Notes: generated by a model from the sequence alone, not told the origin. Numbered from the stretch's first letter, positions 21,640-34,127 are shown. The stretch is 64,000 nt of DNA from Halichondria panicea (GCF_963675165.1 NC_087386.1:5028169-5092168), one strand, 5' to 3'. A program made the numbers and translations.

Positions 21640-23865
21640 TACATCAACATTGGCCCCAGCATCGATTAGGAGCTCCATACATTTCTGGTGACCTTTGAAA
21701 CTGGCTACCCAAAGAGGAGTCTCTCCCGACTGTACATTATTGCAAATCCAAATAATTTTAAAAGCAGTAAATCTCACCTTATGTTGAATGTCCACTTGAG
21801 CCTTTGCAGCAATCAATAATTCCACTGCCCTCACATGACCATTCCAAGCAGCTGCAATCAACGCAGTGGCTCCAGTCTGTACAGAGTCAAGATAGTGTGA
21901 GCAGGTGAACCATCACTCATCACAGACCCACTCAATATCACATGACTACCGTATAGCGCGAAATTTTGGAGGCACATATATTTTGTGGAATGGCCTCTAA
22001 AAGCTTTTTGTTGCACAATGTTCGTGGAATGACTGCTTACCGGAAGCCACGCCTTTAATCATTGCATATTATAGCAGATAATTCTAATTAAAGAACAATA
22101 TTAGTGGACTTTATTTTCATGTAGGATTGCTAACCTACGAAATCAGCGAAATTAAATCCCTTGTAAATTTCGCGCTATACAGGGACTAATGTCACGGGAT
22201 ACACCAACTACCAGTGCTCTCTATACAGAAACATGACTAGCTCTGGTGTCTAATGGACCAGGTCAACAGAACATGGGGAGGCTCTGTGGCTAGTGGCCTC
22301 TGAGATGTGTGTACAGCTACTTACACTCACATCTTTGGGTACATCAACATCGGCCCCAGCATCGATTAGGAGCTCCATACATTTCTGGTGACCACTGAAA
22401 CTTGTTGTCCAAAGAGGAGTCTGTCCCGACTGAACATAGGAGGAAAACAATGTAAACGGCATGTTATGGGAAATGTGTTTGTACAACAAAACCAACCTTA
22501 GTCTGAGTGTTGACTGTAGCCTTGGCTGCTAAGAGGACCCTCACTATCTCATCATGTCCATTCCTACTGGCCCAGTAAAGAGCAGTTGCACCATCCTGTA
22601 GAGGCGATATCATCAACCAACGGACATATTGGCACTGTAGACAGTATTCCCCTCACCTTGTCTGCCTGGTTGGGATCAGCCCCACACTCCAGTAGCTCCA
22701 GAACCACACCCACATTATCCGTCTCACAAGCATCCAGAAATGCCTGGAAGAAATGCAAACACACCCAAAAAATGGAATGACAAAATTGTATGTACATGTT
22801 ATATACTGTTCAAGATTCCCCACACAGAAGTACCAGCATACAGTCGACACTAACACTATATAAGCTGACAATGCACATTTGATACCTCCACCCACTCACT
22901 CACGTACCATCCTGGGGTGCTGTAGACACAGCTTTCTGAGTGAGACAACCACTTCGTCAACTGATGGTCTCTGTTGAGGTCGGTCATGGAGGCAGCTAAC
23001 AACAAGAGGATAAAGAGCGTGTTTCTGCCCCATTTTGTCACCATGGACAGCAGTGTTTCGACACACGAGCTCCCCAGAAACAGTTGAAATAGTTGTAAAG
23101 ACTTTGAGTAACCTTGTTAACTTTAGGGAAATCACCGATAACAGTGTGAATGATGAGATGACCGAATGAGAAGATGTCCAGCTTGGTAGTGTAGATGGGC
23201 CGTTCCTCATAAGACTCGGAAGGCATGTAGCCTGCATTTCTTGGGGTACTTGTTAGAACAATTTGAGTCAATCTGTCCAGGTCTACGTACCTGGAGACAC
23301 CCAGGTCTCCGATCTTGGCAGTGAGGTCCTCAGTGAGCAGGATGTTGGGAGCAGTGAGGTCACGATGGATGAGAGGTGGGGTCAGAGAGTGGAGATAGTG
23401 AAGGCCCTTGGATATATCATACAGGATATGGATTCTAGTGGCGATATTCGTGTCTGGGTGGGTTTCAACGAAAATGACCAAGTCAGAATGAAGCCTCTCC
23501 ATTATTAGACTGCATGATGTCGTTCTTATCGCAGCCGTAATGGACTCCAACAAAACCGACTATGTTGGGGTGATTCAAACCACTCAAAATATGACATTCA
23601 TTGCTGAAATTTGTTAAAATCCTCTCCCTCTGTCCAATTGGGATTGCTCTTGGAGCAATATGTTGTGTAGCTTCTTAGAAATGCAGTCTCTTCCATTGAC
23701 TGTCACTCTAAAGACACAGCCATAAGCCCCTGAGCCAGCTCTGTTCTCCTCTAGATCCAATCCTTCCACCTGGACCAACAGAGCATCAAGGACACTTCTT
23801 GTATTTGTTGTTAGTCTCATGACACATTTTTCTACTGCACATGTCCAGTAATTTCTGAAAAACAA
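21640..23865 (-). pseudogene. K1: broken TKL kinase with ankyrin repeats
   Basis: Homologue of K2 (27.6-32.0 kb). Kinase pieces are clear: GSGAYGCVFRV, SKKL, HRDLTAPNILL, GDLGVSRYVD, SFGHLI, and the C-lobe RPQQRPSVDEVVVSLRK. Relative to K2 there are two extra bases near 23632, four near 23515, and a further frame change near 23080-23120, so the kinase cannot be read through. The intron that K2 has between GVSR and YVD is exactly absent. Ankyrin exons follow: about 22660-22742, 22498-22594, 22333-22430, 21779-21880 and 21641-21730. Confidence 0.75.
21949..22183. mobile_element. 235-bp MITE in K1 intron
   Basis: Terminal inverted repeats CCKGTATAGCGCGAAATTT, flanked by a 5-bp direct repeat GACTA. 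The paralogous intron near 28066-28090 (CATGACTATCTACACTAATG) lacks the insert, giving an empty site. Confidence 0.8.
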
Positions 23866-24154
23866 GACAAGGTAAAGATCATCAATAAAATAAACTCAAT
23901 GTTAACAAAACAAAGCCTTGTCATGCAAGATAAAGAAGCACAGTTCTCCATCAAAGAAGCGAGGCTGTCACACAGAGTAAGGCTCGAGAAGCAGTGAAAT
24001 AATCACCAGTCAGATGTTAAGAAATACCAGATAAACTCCATCAAATTCCCAGCTCCACGGATCATCTATGAATAGTCTCTCGATACACTGGATTACACTT
24101 GCTGTGTATAGGCGATAGCTCTTCTAGTGACTGCCATACCGTCTGTATACACGT

Positions 24155-26522
24155 TAGACAATGGAGACTCCTCGTTAGAAGCAGCTGAAGATCTGCCGAG
24201 TGTCTTCCCTGCTATTCTGGCTAGAAATTCAGCTCACATGCTACCCAACTTTTTCGGTTATCTGGAGAACTTGGACTCTAAAGACAGGATTTCATTGTGG
24301 TAAGTTGCACCTGCCACTATGCATCATAATTAGAGGTTGTTACTCTATATCAGATGCATTGTATGTAATAGTTTGCAGAATTTCTATTTCCTTGCAAACA
24401 AAACCCTATTGTGTTTGTACCAGCCCCACCACCTATGAATATCATTAACTACACTGTAGGATCAGAACAGACCAAAACGGTGACAACACCACGTCAATAC
24501 TTGCTGAGTGGGCAGAAAACGTTAAGTTCTTGTACAAATCGGTGGACTTGAAGTCATCGGACGAGTGGCTGTATCCGAACCTTGACCCCTTCGAAGAGCA
24601 TGACGAGAGGTTCGTCCATGTTGCCCAGCTGAGACAGGAAGGTCTGGAGGCGGCCAAGCGTTCAGGGGCAGATTACCTCTTTGTGAGTTATCAGTGTGGC
24701 CATCTCTAGCCTCGTTCCCGGCCCATCTATTGTAACGACCTAGCTAGGCTATCTCTAGACGTACCATTATGATACAGTGAAACCTGTCTATAGTGGTCAC
24801 CCTGTAAGCAGGTAACCCTCTATAATACAGCCAGGTTAATGGGTCCCAAAGTCTCCATAGCATGTGTTTGGACCTGTGTTAGCAGGCCACTTATTTATTT
24901 CAATCACTGTTGGTCTGCCAAAAACAGTAGTAGATACAGTTTTAGTTATTGCAATTTTGTATCCACAGTATCTAGCTCAGATTTAACTATACAATTGTTG
25001 TTTATCCAGCGGCTAGACTGTGACAACTTTCTGGTGAACAACAGGACACTACCGATTCTGATGGATCAGCAAAGGTAAGTCAGTGCATGTACAGTCCATA
25101 GGGAGGGGATCCCCTTTGCAATTGGGCAGTAACACAGGTTGATTGAAACACATGCTATGGAGACTTCGGGGCTTTTAACCTGTCTGTATTATTAGAGGGT
25201 GACCACACCGTAGCTCTGCTCAGATATGTACAGTGTAAAGCATTAAGAGTTTCCTCTGTCTGTGAGTGCCTGGCCTTTAGTTATGGCTGACATTGGATTA
25301 CTGTTTATTTTTCTCCATTGGTGAACTATTTGATTTGTCTGTAATAGAGTGAGAGCAGTAACGCTTACCACTAATAAATACCCGGCCAAAATTTATTTTT
25401 CGTAGGTGTTCATGATTGGGCTAGTACGGAGGCCAGAAAGAAGGAACCGGATAATTTTAAGCCTGGACGAGCTCAACTTCAACTACACCCTCTTTGATGC
25501 TGGTGAGAGAAAATTAATAATTATACATCGTATGGAGTAAGGTTTTAGATAGTGCCTTATCACGTCCAACCCCAGATTGTCATTGAGAGAGGGTAGTGTT
25601 GAGATGTACTGCATGGTGTAGAGTATAGGTTCACTGTGTGTGAGGGGAGACATAACTGGCTATACAATACAGAGGGATGGGGGAGGAGACAATACACACT
25701 ATAGCTAATTGATACACAACGATGTGGTGGGGAACTCATATTTAAAATAACCTCTTTTGTTTATTTTATCCCTGGCCACTACAGACAGTTGAATCAGAGC
25801 TACCTGGACAGTCTGGGCATCAAGTACCTACCCGGCTGGAAGGACCCTTGGGGAGAACGACCTATGACCTTTGGAGAGGTCGGCTGTTTCCTTAGTCACC
25901 ACACGATATGGCAGCAGGTGAGTGGGCGTTAGTGGATACTAGTCTTGTTGATGTGTACAGAAAGTATTGCTACCTGTTGCATTGTGGGCACTTGTAACTG
26001 TGTGAAACCTGTCTAATGTAGTCACCCTCTATAATAGTACAGCCAGGTTAATGTGCTCCTAAGTCTCCTGTGTGCGGACACAAACATTGCTGTTTGAGCA
26101 AACTAGACACTAGCTTTCATGAACTGCTTTAACTGATAATGAGGCAGTGGTTGAAAAATAATAAACTACAAAGGCGACAAAAAACACTGTTTTCTAATCA
26201 TATCGATCTAATCGTTGCTTTGTAGAATCCCCATAATGTTAAACTCATTACGATAAAAAGTTGATTGCGTGTCCGTTATGTCAACGCAGGGGATGAATGC
26301 TCTACTGAGCATCTTGATATAATAGCCACTGTTGGTCTGTCCAAGGGTAACCAGTATAGACAAGTCTTACTGTACCTCTCTTGCTCCCCAGATGATGACG
26401 GAGGGTCTGAATCAAATCCTGATTCTGGAGGATGATGTCGTGTTTGAGCCCTACTTCCGACATGACCTCACTAGAGTGCTGGAAGAGGCCAATCGGATCA
26501 CACCAAACTGGGACCTCATGTG
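24155..26522 (+). pseudogene. COLGALT-like procollagen galactosyltransferase, decayed (unit 1)
   Basis: Ordered plus-strand exons match the glycosyltransferase-25 family: LPSVFPAILARNSAHMLPNF and YLENLDSKDRISLW (to 24300); DNTTSILAEWAENVKFLYKS through RFVHVAQLRQEGLEAA (24470-24680); RLDCDNFLVNNRTLPILMDQ (25012-25075); VFMIGLVRRPERRNRIILSL (25407-25500); LGIKYLPGWKDPWGERPM and GEVGCFLSHHTIWQQ (25790-25917); ILILEDDVVFEPYFRHDL (26392-26522). The stretch between NNRTLPIL and VFMIGL in the family (about 90 residues) is missing, no start codon is seen, and the protein stops after NWDLM with no C-terminal third. Intact family members glucosylate or galactosylate collagen hydroxylysine in the endoplasmic reticulum. 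Confidence 0.75.
24776..25200. repeat. Repeat with CAGTGAAACCTGTCTATAGT end in COLGALT intron
   Basis: The CAGTGAAACCTGTCTATAGT-type sequence, followed by CACCCT and an ACAGCCAGGTTAATG string, recurs near 33060, 26005 and (diverged) 2058. Similar ends are common on pogo-type DNA elements. Exact borders were not resolved. Confidence 0.45.
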
Positions 26523-26759
26523 AGAGCTCTGGAGATATACAGTCTATTATTATACGCAATGTCCGTATTTCGTTAGACAATATTCCAATCTTTACTTACA
26601 AGTAGTTCAGTGCAACACCATAAATAAGGCACACCTTATAATCAGCTGACAGTAGTCTAGAAGTAAGAAAATTGCTGTCTAATTTCCTTGAACTATAACC
26701 ATGCAAGTTTGGATTGTCCAACTTACAATAAATTAACGCTAGATTGTTGTATATAGATA

Positions 26760-27302
26760 TGCATTTCATGGGGACGGGTCTTCTTCACTGTACTGGGCCT
26801 GTGACCATGGCAACCTGAACATGGTGAAACTACTTATGAAGAGGGGAGCAGATGTTAATATTCAGGACACAGACAATCAGACACCTCTTCATTATGGTGA
26901 GAGATGGAGTATTCCTTTACAGAGGGTGCTTGTGTGTTAATACATGTTGAAGCTAGCTGTCTGTTTGTAGATCTTTGTTTGAGTCCAATGCTCCCTCTAC
27001 TGAATAGTGAGGGAAGTCAGTTTGGCTGTGTATCTATGGTAACCTGTGAGATCGTTTTGTATTAATGATGGTGATCAAATAAAATCACTATTCTTGTGTA
27101 ATAAATAGTCCTTTGTTTAAAATTAATAGTGTAATTTGATTTTCGTGATTGATTGATTTTTGATTGTATTTCCTCTACAGCTGTGTCATGTGATCATCAT
27201 GCTGTCATCTCTTATCTACTGCAAGTGGCCAAAGCAAGAACAGACATTGCAGATTGTGATGGCAACCTACCTCAAGATGTGACTGAGAATCAAGCAAACT
27301 AG
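26760..27302 (+). pseudogene. ACBD6-like C-terminal ankyrin exons (unit 1)
   Basis: Second copy of the 15979-16488 pair: WACDHGNLNMVKLLMKRGAD then, after an intron, VSCDHHAVISYLLQVAKAR ending ENQAN. Compared with unit 0, the acceptor before the first exon has been deleted (GATACAG missing), so it probably cannot be spliced normally. Confidence 0.55.
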
Positions 27303-27567
27303 ACAACTTTTTAATTGGTTTTTGCATTAATTTTGCACATTATTTTCCCTTGCACTTATATATATATAATTATGACCACATTTTGTACTTGATCAAAGAG
27401 AATGTAACTGTATGGTGAAATGCATGGCAATGGTTGAGAAACAGTAGACACAAAAATTATAAGACAAAATGATGTAGTGTAAAGCAATCTACGTATCTAT
27501 CAGAGGCTAGCTGCCATGGTAACAGTACAGTTAATAAGGTACAGAGTCAGTGTAGTAGTTCACACAC

Positions 27568-30500
27568 TTAAGTGTGTCCATTCCTACTAGCCAGATCATA
27601 GGCAGTACTCCCAGCCTGTATAGTGGGTATGTGAGCAGTTAGTGATGAAGGGAAATAAGGAATTTTAACAGTTAAGCACAACCACTGGATTAAATGTTGC
27701 CATAGTTATGAACTATAGTATCATATATACAAGCATGACTCACATTAGTTTTGATTTTGACGTCAGCCTTGGCCTCCAACAACATTCTAACAACTCCATA
27801 GTGACCATTCTTACTGGCCATGTGCAATGCCGTCCAACCATTCTGTACAAATCCAAATAATTTAAAGCAGACAAGCAGTAAATCTCACCTTCTTTTGAAT
27901 GTCAACTTGAGCCTTTGCAGCAATCAACACTTCCACTGCCCTCACATGACCATTATAAGCAGCTACAATCAACGCAGTGGCTCTTTTCTGTACAGAGTCA
28001 AGATAGTGTGAGCAGGTGAACCATCCCATCACTCATCACAGACCCACTCATTATACAATATCACATGACTATCTACACTAATGTCAGGGGATACACCAAC
28101 TACCAGTGCTCTCCAGATCTAGAGGAGGTCCAACAAATGTACGCCTTGACTGCAAACTTGTATGTGAGCAGTTAGTGAAGGGAAATAAAGAATTTAATAG
28201 TAATTACACACGACCACAGGATTCATTGTTTCCATGGTTATGAACAAAATAATGCTACAGTATAGATGATTACAATTTTGTGACTCACATTACTCTTTTT
28301 GTTGACGTCAGCCTTGGCCTCCAACAACATTCTAACAACTCCACAGTGACCCTTCTTACTGGCCATGTGCAATGCTGTGGATCCATTCTGTACAATAACA
28401 AAATAATTTAATTAAGTAGACAAGCAGTAAATCTCACCTCATTTTGTTGAATGTCCACTTGAGCCTTTGCAGCAATCAACAATTCCACTGCCCTCACATG
28501 ACCATTCTGAGCAGCTACATACAACGCAGTGACTCCATCCTGTACAGAGTCAAGATAGTGTGAGCAGGTGAACCATCACTCATCACAGACCCACTCATTA
28601 CACAATATCACATGACTATCTACACTAATGTCAGGGATACACCAACTACCAGTGCTCTCTACACAAACATGACTAGCTCTGGTGTCTAATGGACCAGGTC
28701 AACAGAACATGGGGAGGCTCTGTGGCTAATGGCCTCTGAGATGTGTGTACAGCTACTTACACTCACCTCATAGGGCACATCAACATAGGCCCCAGCATCG
28801 ATTAGGAGCTCTATACATTTCTGGTGACCATTGAAACTGGCTACAAAAAGAGGGGTCTCTCCCGACTGTACGTAGGAGGAAAACAATGTAAACAGCATGT
28901 TGTGGGAAATTGTTTGTACAACAAAACCAACCTTGTTTTGAGTGTTGACTGTAGCCTTGGCTGCTAAGAGGACCCTCACTATCTCATCATGTCTATTCAT
29001 ACTGGCTGCATGCAGAACTGTCTGGTTGTCCTGTTATAGACCATAACCATATAACTATATATCACAGCAGCTGGACCAGCTAATTGTACACTCTCCACTA
29101 CTCAGTCCACTCATACACAGAGGTAGCCTCGCTCCCAGACCAATTTTTTTGTATGGAATGGAAGGGGAAAATGCGGCCTGGTGTCTACTGATAGTGCGCA
29201 TGCACTTAGTTATGCTGTAAAATATGGGGAATTCCCTTCTTTTCCCCCTATCTACCGTGCTGTGCTTTTATTGTGTTGATCAAGAAGGCTTTCACACTAG
29301 TCTGAAGCTAAAAGAGGCTCTCGTCTACTTCACGACGGTCGTATGGTCGGGATGTCTGAGCTTGGAAGGACAGGCTATAGCAAGTCTTTGTGCTTCCTAT
29401 GGTACTTCTAACTGCTGCTTGAGAAGACAACCCGACCATACAACCATCGTAGAACTAGAGTTAGATGAGAGCCTATTGGCCTCAGACTTCAACTAAGTGT
29501 ACCAGCGTTCTTTGCCAACCATAGCTTCAGTATGGAAGTAGGTATTACGGAACATATTCCTAGTAAACGGACTAGTTTGCAAAAGTTTTACATTAGTGCA
29601 CGATTACCATGCGCACTAACACCCAAGCAATGGACACCAGGCTTTTCCCCCTTCGAAAAAAAGTGGCCTGGGAACGAGGCTAACACAGAGGTGACAGTAC
29701 ACACACTCAACCATGGAATCAGCAGAGTACACAAACACCACCATGCATGCAGCGTGACTCACATTATTCTTGTTGTGAACATCAGTCTTGGCCTCCAACA
29801 ACATTCTAACAACTCCACAGTGACCATTCTGACTGGCCATGTACAATGCTGAGGATCCATCCTGTACACATCCAACTAATTACTAACAGACAATAAGTAA
29901 ATTTCACCTTCGCTTGAATGTTAACTTTAGCCTTTGCAGCTATCAACAATTCCACTGCCCTCACATGACCATTCTGAGCAGCTACAATCAACGCAGTGGA
30001 TCCATCCTGTACAGAGTCAAGATAGTGTGAGCAGGTGAACCATCACTCATCACAGACCCACTCATTATACAATATCACATGACTATCTACACTAATGTCA
30101 GGGCAGGTTTCACACAGGATTTTTAGCTGGGAGGGGGAAACATTTAATTCAAGGGTCAGGGGTCGTTCCCCAAAGTTTTTGTAACGAAATGGTTATCAGA
30201 GGTACAATTTGGATTTTTGTCTGTTTCAAACCATGACATTTTACTAGCTAGTATACTCTTTTAAGGATGATAGACGTTTTTAAGTAGAAAAATCATACAT
30301 TGTTATGACATCATTCATTTTACAAATTTAAACCTGCAGGGGACACCAACTACCAGTGCTCTCTACACAAACACGGACCAGGTCAACAGAACATGGGGAG
30401 CTAATGGCCTCTGAGATGTGTGTGCAGCTACTTACACTCACCTCTCTGGGTACATCAACATTGGCCCCAGCATCGATTAGAAGCTCCATACTTTTCTGGT

Positions 30501-32031
30501 GACCTTCGAAACTGGCTACCCAAAGAGGGGTTGCTCCCGACTGTACATAGGAGGAAAACAATGTAAACAGCATGTTGTGGGAAATGTGTTTGTACAACAA
30601 AACCAACCTTGATCTGAGTGTTGACAGTAGCCTTGGCTGCTAAGAGGACCCTCACTATCTCATCATGTCCATTGTCACTGGCCCAGCAAAGAGCACAATC
30701 CTGTAGAGACAATATCATCAACCAACGGACATATTGGCACTGTAGACAGTATATTCTCCTCACCTTGTCTGCCTGGTTAGGATCAGCCCCACACTCTAGT
30801 AGCTCCAGAACCACACCCACATTACCCGTCTTACAAACATCTAGAAATGCCTGGGAGAAAATACACTATCAGTAAACACACCCAAAGGATGGAATGACAA
30901 AAATTGTACGTACATGTATAATTGTCATGATTCTATAGCCACCCACACAGCATACAGTCGACACTTACACTATATAAGCTGACAATGCACATTTGATATC
31001 TCCACCCACTCACTCACGTACCATCCTGGGGTGCTGTAGACACAGCTTTCTGAGTGAGACAATCACTTCGTCAACTGATGGTCTCTGTTGAGGTCGGTCA
31101 TGGAGGCAGCTAACAACAAGAGGATAAAGAGCGTGTTTATCCCCAATTTTGTCACCATGGACAGCAGTGCTTCGACGCATGAGCTCCTCCTTTCCTCCAA
31201 TAGACTTGAAATAGTTGCAAATACTATGAGGTACAATCTTGACTTTAGGGAAATCACCGATAACTGTGTGAATGAGATGACCGAATGAGAAGATGTCCAG
31301 CTTGGTAGTGTAGGTGGGCGGCTCCACATGATACTCGGGAGGCATGTAGCTTGGATTTCCCGGGATATTTGTCAGAACATGAGTCAATCTCTCCAGATCA
31401 ACATACCTGCAAACGAACATTAGGTTTTACATTTCTGCTTTTGTTTTCCCACATTAAGTATAAGTCTCATTTTTGTCTCTAACTCATTTTCAAAAAACTT
31501 TTGTTGCAAAAAAACGTACCTGGAGACACCCAGGTCTCCGATCTTGGCAGTGAGGTTCTCAGTGAGCAGGATGTTGGGGGCAGTGAGGTCACGGTGGATG
31601 AGGAGAGGGGTCAGAGAGTGGAGATAGTGAAGGCCCTTGGATACATCATACAGGATATGGATTCTAGTGGCGATATTCGTGTCTCGATGGGTTTCAACGA
31701 AATCAGCCAAGTCAGAATGAAGCCTCTTCATTATTAGACTGATGTCTTTCTTATCGCGGCCGTAATGGACTCCTACAAAACCGACAATGTTGGGGTGATG
31801 TAAAACACTCAGAATATGACATTCATTTCTGAACTTTGTTACAATGCTCTCCCTCTGTCCAAGGGATCGCTCTTGGAGCAATATGTGGTGTAGCTTCTTA
31901 GCAATGCAGTCTCTTCCATTCACTGTCACTCTAAAGACACAGCCATAAGCCCCTGAGCCAGCTTTGTTCTCCTCTAGATCCAATCCTTCCACCTGGACCA
32001 CCAGGGCATCAAGGTCACTTCTTGTAGCCAT
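27568..32031 (-). CDS. K2: TKL-group protein kinase with C-terminal ankyrin array
   Basis: Kinase exons 31520-32031 and 31022-31406 join in phase. Seen: glycine loop GSGAYGCVF, Lys in AKKL, catalytic HRDLTAPNILL, a DLG in place of DFG (IGDLGVSR), YMPPEY in the APE position, DIFSFGHL, and the terminal RPSVDEV helix. Then twelve in-phase (0-0) ankyrin exons, one repeat each: 30764-30850, about 30611, 30451, 29909, 29770, 28932, 28777, 28438, 28297, 27887, 27749, and a last one that stops at a TAA (27568-27570). Repeats fall into four types arranged C-D-A-B, C-D-A-B, A-B. The stop is a CAA-to-TAA change compared with the 17.5 and 35.7 kb copies and costs only about five residues. TKL kinases with ankyrin arrays are expected to be cytosolic signalling Ser/Thr kinases; target unknown. 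Confidence 0.82.
29115..29691. mobile_element. 559-bp DNA transposon with 9-bp target duplication in K2 intron
   Basis: Element 29124-29682 starts TAGCCTCGCTCCCAG and ends CTGGGAACGAGGCTA, and is flanked by ACACAGAGG on both sides (29115-29123, 29683-29691). An open frame of 90 codons (+, 29224-29496) has no recognised domain. A 9-bp duplication is typical of Mutator-like elements; no transposase is seen. Confidence 0.85.
30099..30341. mobile_element. 233-bp MITE in K2 intron
   Basis: Element 30104-30336 has ends CAGGTTT/AAACCTG and a 5-bp direct repeat CAGGG on either side. The paralogous intron near 28630 reads straight through this point, which is an empty site. Confidence 0.75.
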
Positions 32032-32131
32032 TTTGGAGTTTTGCAGAAAAAGGGGGAGTATCTCGCTTTATTGATGGTCATACGATACAGTTTCCTATTA
32101 CACATGCCCAGTAATTTCTGAAAAACAAGGT

Positions 32132-32189
32132 AGGGTCTAAATCATCAATATCAGGACACTAGTGTCCTGATATTGATGATTTAGACCCT
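32132..32189. repeat. 58-bp perfect palindrome upstream of K2
   Basis: Two 29-bp arms (AGGGTCTAAATCATCAATAT... and complement) meet at ACTAGT with no spacer and no mismatch. K1 upstream DNA (23870-23900) has only one diverged arm. It lies between the divergent K2 and COLGALT copies, so it may be a promoter feature, a cruciform former, or an assembly foldback. Confidence 0.85.
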
Positions 32190-33252
32190 GCACTCCTGTC
32201 AATATCAATAACAGCTCTTGTCAAGAAGTACAGTTCTCCATCAAAGAAGCGAGGCTGTCACACAGAGTAAGGCTCGAGAAGCAGTGAAATAATCACCAGT
32301 CAGATGTTCAGAAATACCAGATAAACTCCATCAAATTCCTAGCTCCACGGATTATCTATGGAATAGTCTCTCGATACACTGGATTGCACTTACTGTGTGC
32401 ATAGCTCTCCTAGTGACTTCCATACCGTCTGTATACACGTTGGACAATGGAGACTCCTCGTTAGAAGCAGCTGAAGATCTGCCGAGTGTCTTCCTTGCTA
32501 TTCTGGCTATATAGTAATTCAGCTCACATACTACCCAACTTTCTCGGTTATCTGGAGAACTTGGACTATCCTAAAGACAGGATTTCATTGTGGTAAGTTG
32601 CACCTGCTACTATGCATCATAATTAGAGGTTTTTACTCTACATTGTATGTAATAGTTTGCAGAATTTCTATTTCTGTTTCTTGCAAAACACTATTGTGTT
32701 TGTACCAGCCCCACCCACCTATGAATATCATTAACTACACTGTAGGATCAGAACAAACCGTAACGGTGACAACACCATGGCAATACTTGCTGAGTGGGCA
32801 GAAAACGTTAAGCTCTTGTACAAATCGGTGGATTTGAAATCATCACACGAGTGGCTGTATCTGAACCTTGACCCCTTCGAGGAGCATGATGAGAGGTTCG
32901 TCCATGTTGCCCAGCTGAGACAGGAAGGTCTGGAGGCGGCCGGGCGTTCAGGGGCAGACTATCTCTTTGTGAGTTATCAGTGTGGCCATCTCTAGCCTCG
33001 TTCCCGGCCCATCTATTGTAAGGACCTAGCTAGGCTATCTCTAGACGTACCATTATGATACAGTGAAACCTGTCTATAGTGGTCACCCTGTAAGCAGGTC
33101 CCCCTCTATAATACAGCCAGGTTAATGAGGCCCAAAGTCTCCATAGCATGTGTTTGGACCTGTGTTAGCAGGCCACCTCTTTATTTCAACCACTGTTAGT
33201 CTGCCCAAGACAGTAGTAGATACAGTTTTAGTTATTGCAATTTTGGTATCCA

Positions 33253-34127
33253 TAGTCTAGCGGTGCTTTCATTATGCCTCGAGGCGTAGCCGCACGAGGG
33301 ATACGGTAAAGCTGACTGTCTGTCTGTCTGTCTGTTCCAGCTGTAACTGCTCAACGGTTACAATGCGACGAAAACTAACAGCTTCTATAGGCTTGTAGCC
33401 ACATTCTCTTGGATTTTGATTCGTGAATTAGCAAACTAAAGCTTCTTTCTCGAGTTATGGCTAGTTTGACTCACATTGAAGCTGTTGCAGTCTCTTCAGA
33501 ATCTTTCATAGCATTATCTGTTCGCACAAACTTTCTATTCAACTTATAAGTTAGTTTTGCAATAAAGCGCTAGCTTTTTGTTAGCTACAAGAGCCAGAAA
33601 GAGCTGCTAAAGAAGCTAGCTATTTTAGTAGCCATTATTGATCTTGCAGACACACCCCTTATTCCTGGATGTAATGCGCATTTGCTCTCAATACCACATG
33701 TAAGAGAATCCAATTTGACCCCCAGATCCTGACAGAATCAATTTTCTTTTTTGTTGAAGTCCTGGAAAGCCACAAACTAACCTTTTCTGATAACTCTTTT
33801 TAGACTGCTGGTTATAGATACTACTTTCTGTTATTGAATTCTGCTTATCTCACAGACTACTGACCTTTGACAAAGGTTTGCTCCCATTGTTTGGCTACAG
33901 GCCATTTAAGACGATCAGTATGCACTATTAACTAGTACTGTGGACACCTCTTTCACTCAGAGTGTTATAGAAGAGGTAAATAATTTGCAATGTGCTTTAA
34001 TTGTTTCACAAGAAAGAGGTGTCCACAGTACTAGTTAATAGTGCATACTGATCGTCTTAAATGGCCTGCGCTTGCAACACTCGTTGGTCTCAGTAGTAGA
34101 TATTGACAGTTTTCATTATTAGTTTTG
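33253..34127. repeat. Composite repeat insertion in COLGALT unit 2 intron
   Basis: Compared with unit 1 (around 24950-24985) the intron is opened by about 870 bp: an 840-bp-family repeat fragment (33271-33780, starting ATGCCTCGAGGCGTAGCC), followed by a region with a large hairpin. The host string TTTTGGTATCCAYAGT occurs on both sides. Confidence 0.7.
33898..34068. repeat. Perfect 56-bp stem hairpin with 59-nt loop
   Basis: Arms 33898-33953 and 34013-34068 are exact reverse complements over 56 bp (CAGGCCATTTAAGACGATCA... outer end; ...GGTGTCCACAG inner part). Part of one flank recurs inverted at 36240-36310. It could be a foldback transposon or a long small-RNA precursor. Confidence 0.9.

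Noticed and set aside
29224-29496. 90-codon frame in the 559-bp transposon as a transposase
   Set aside because: Too short and no catalytic motif; treated as part of a non-autonomous element.
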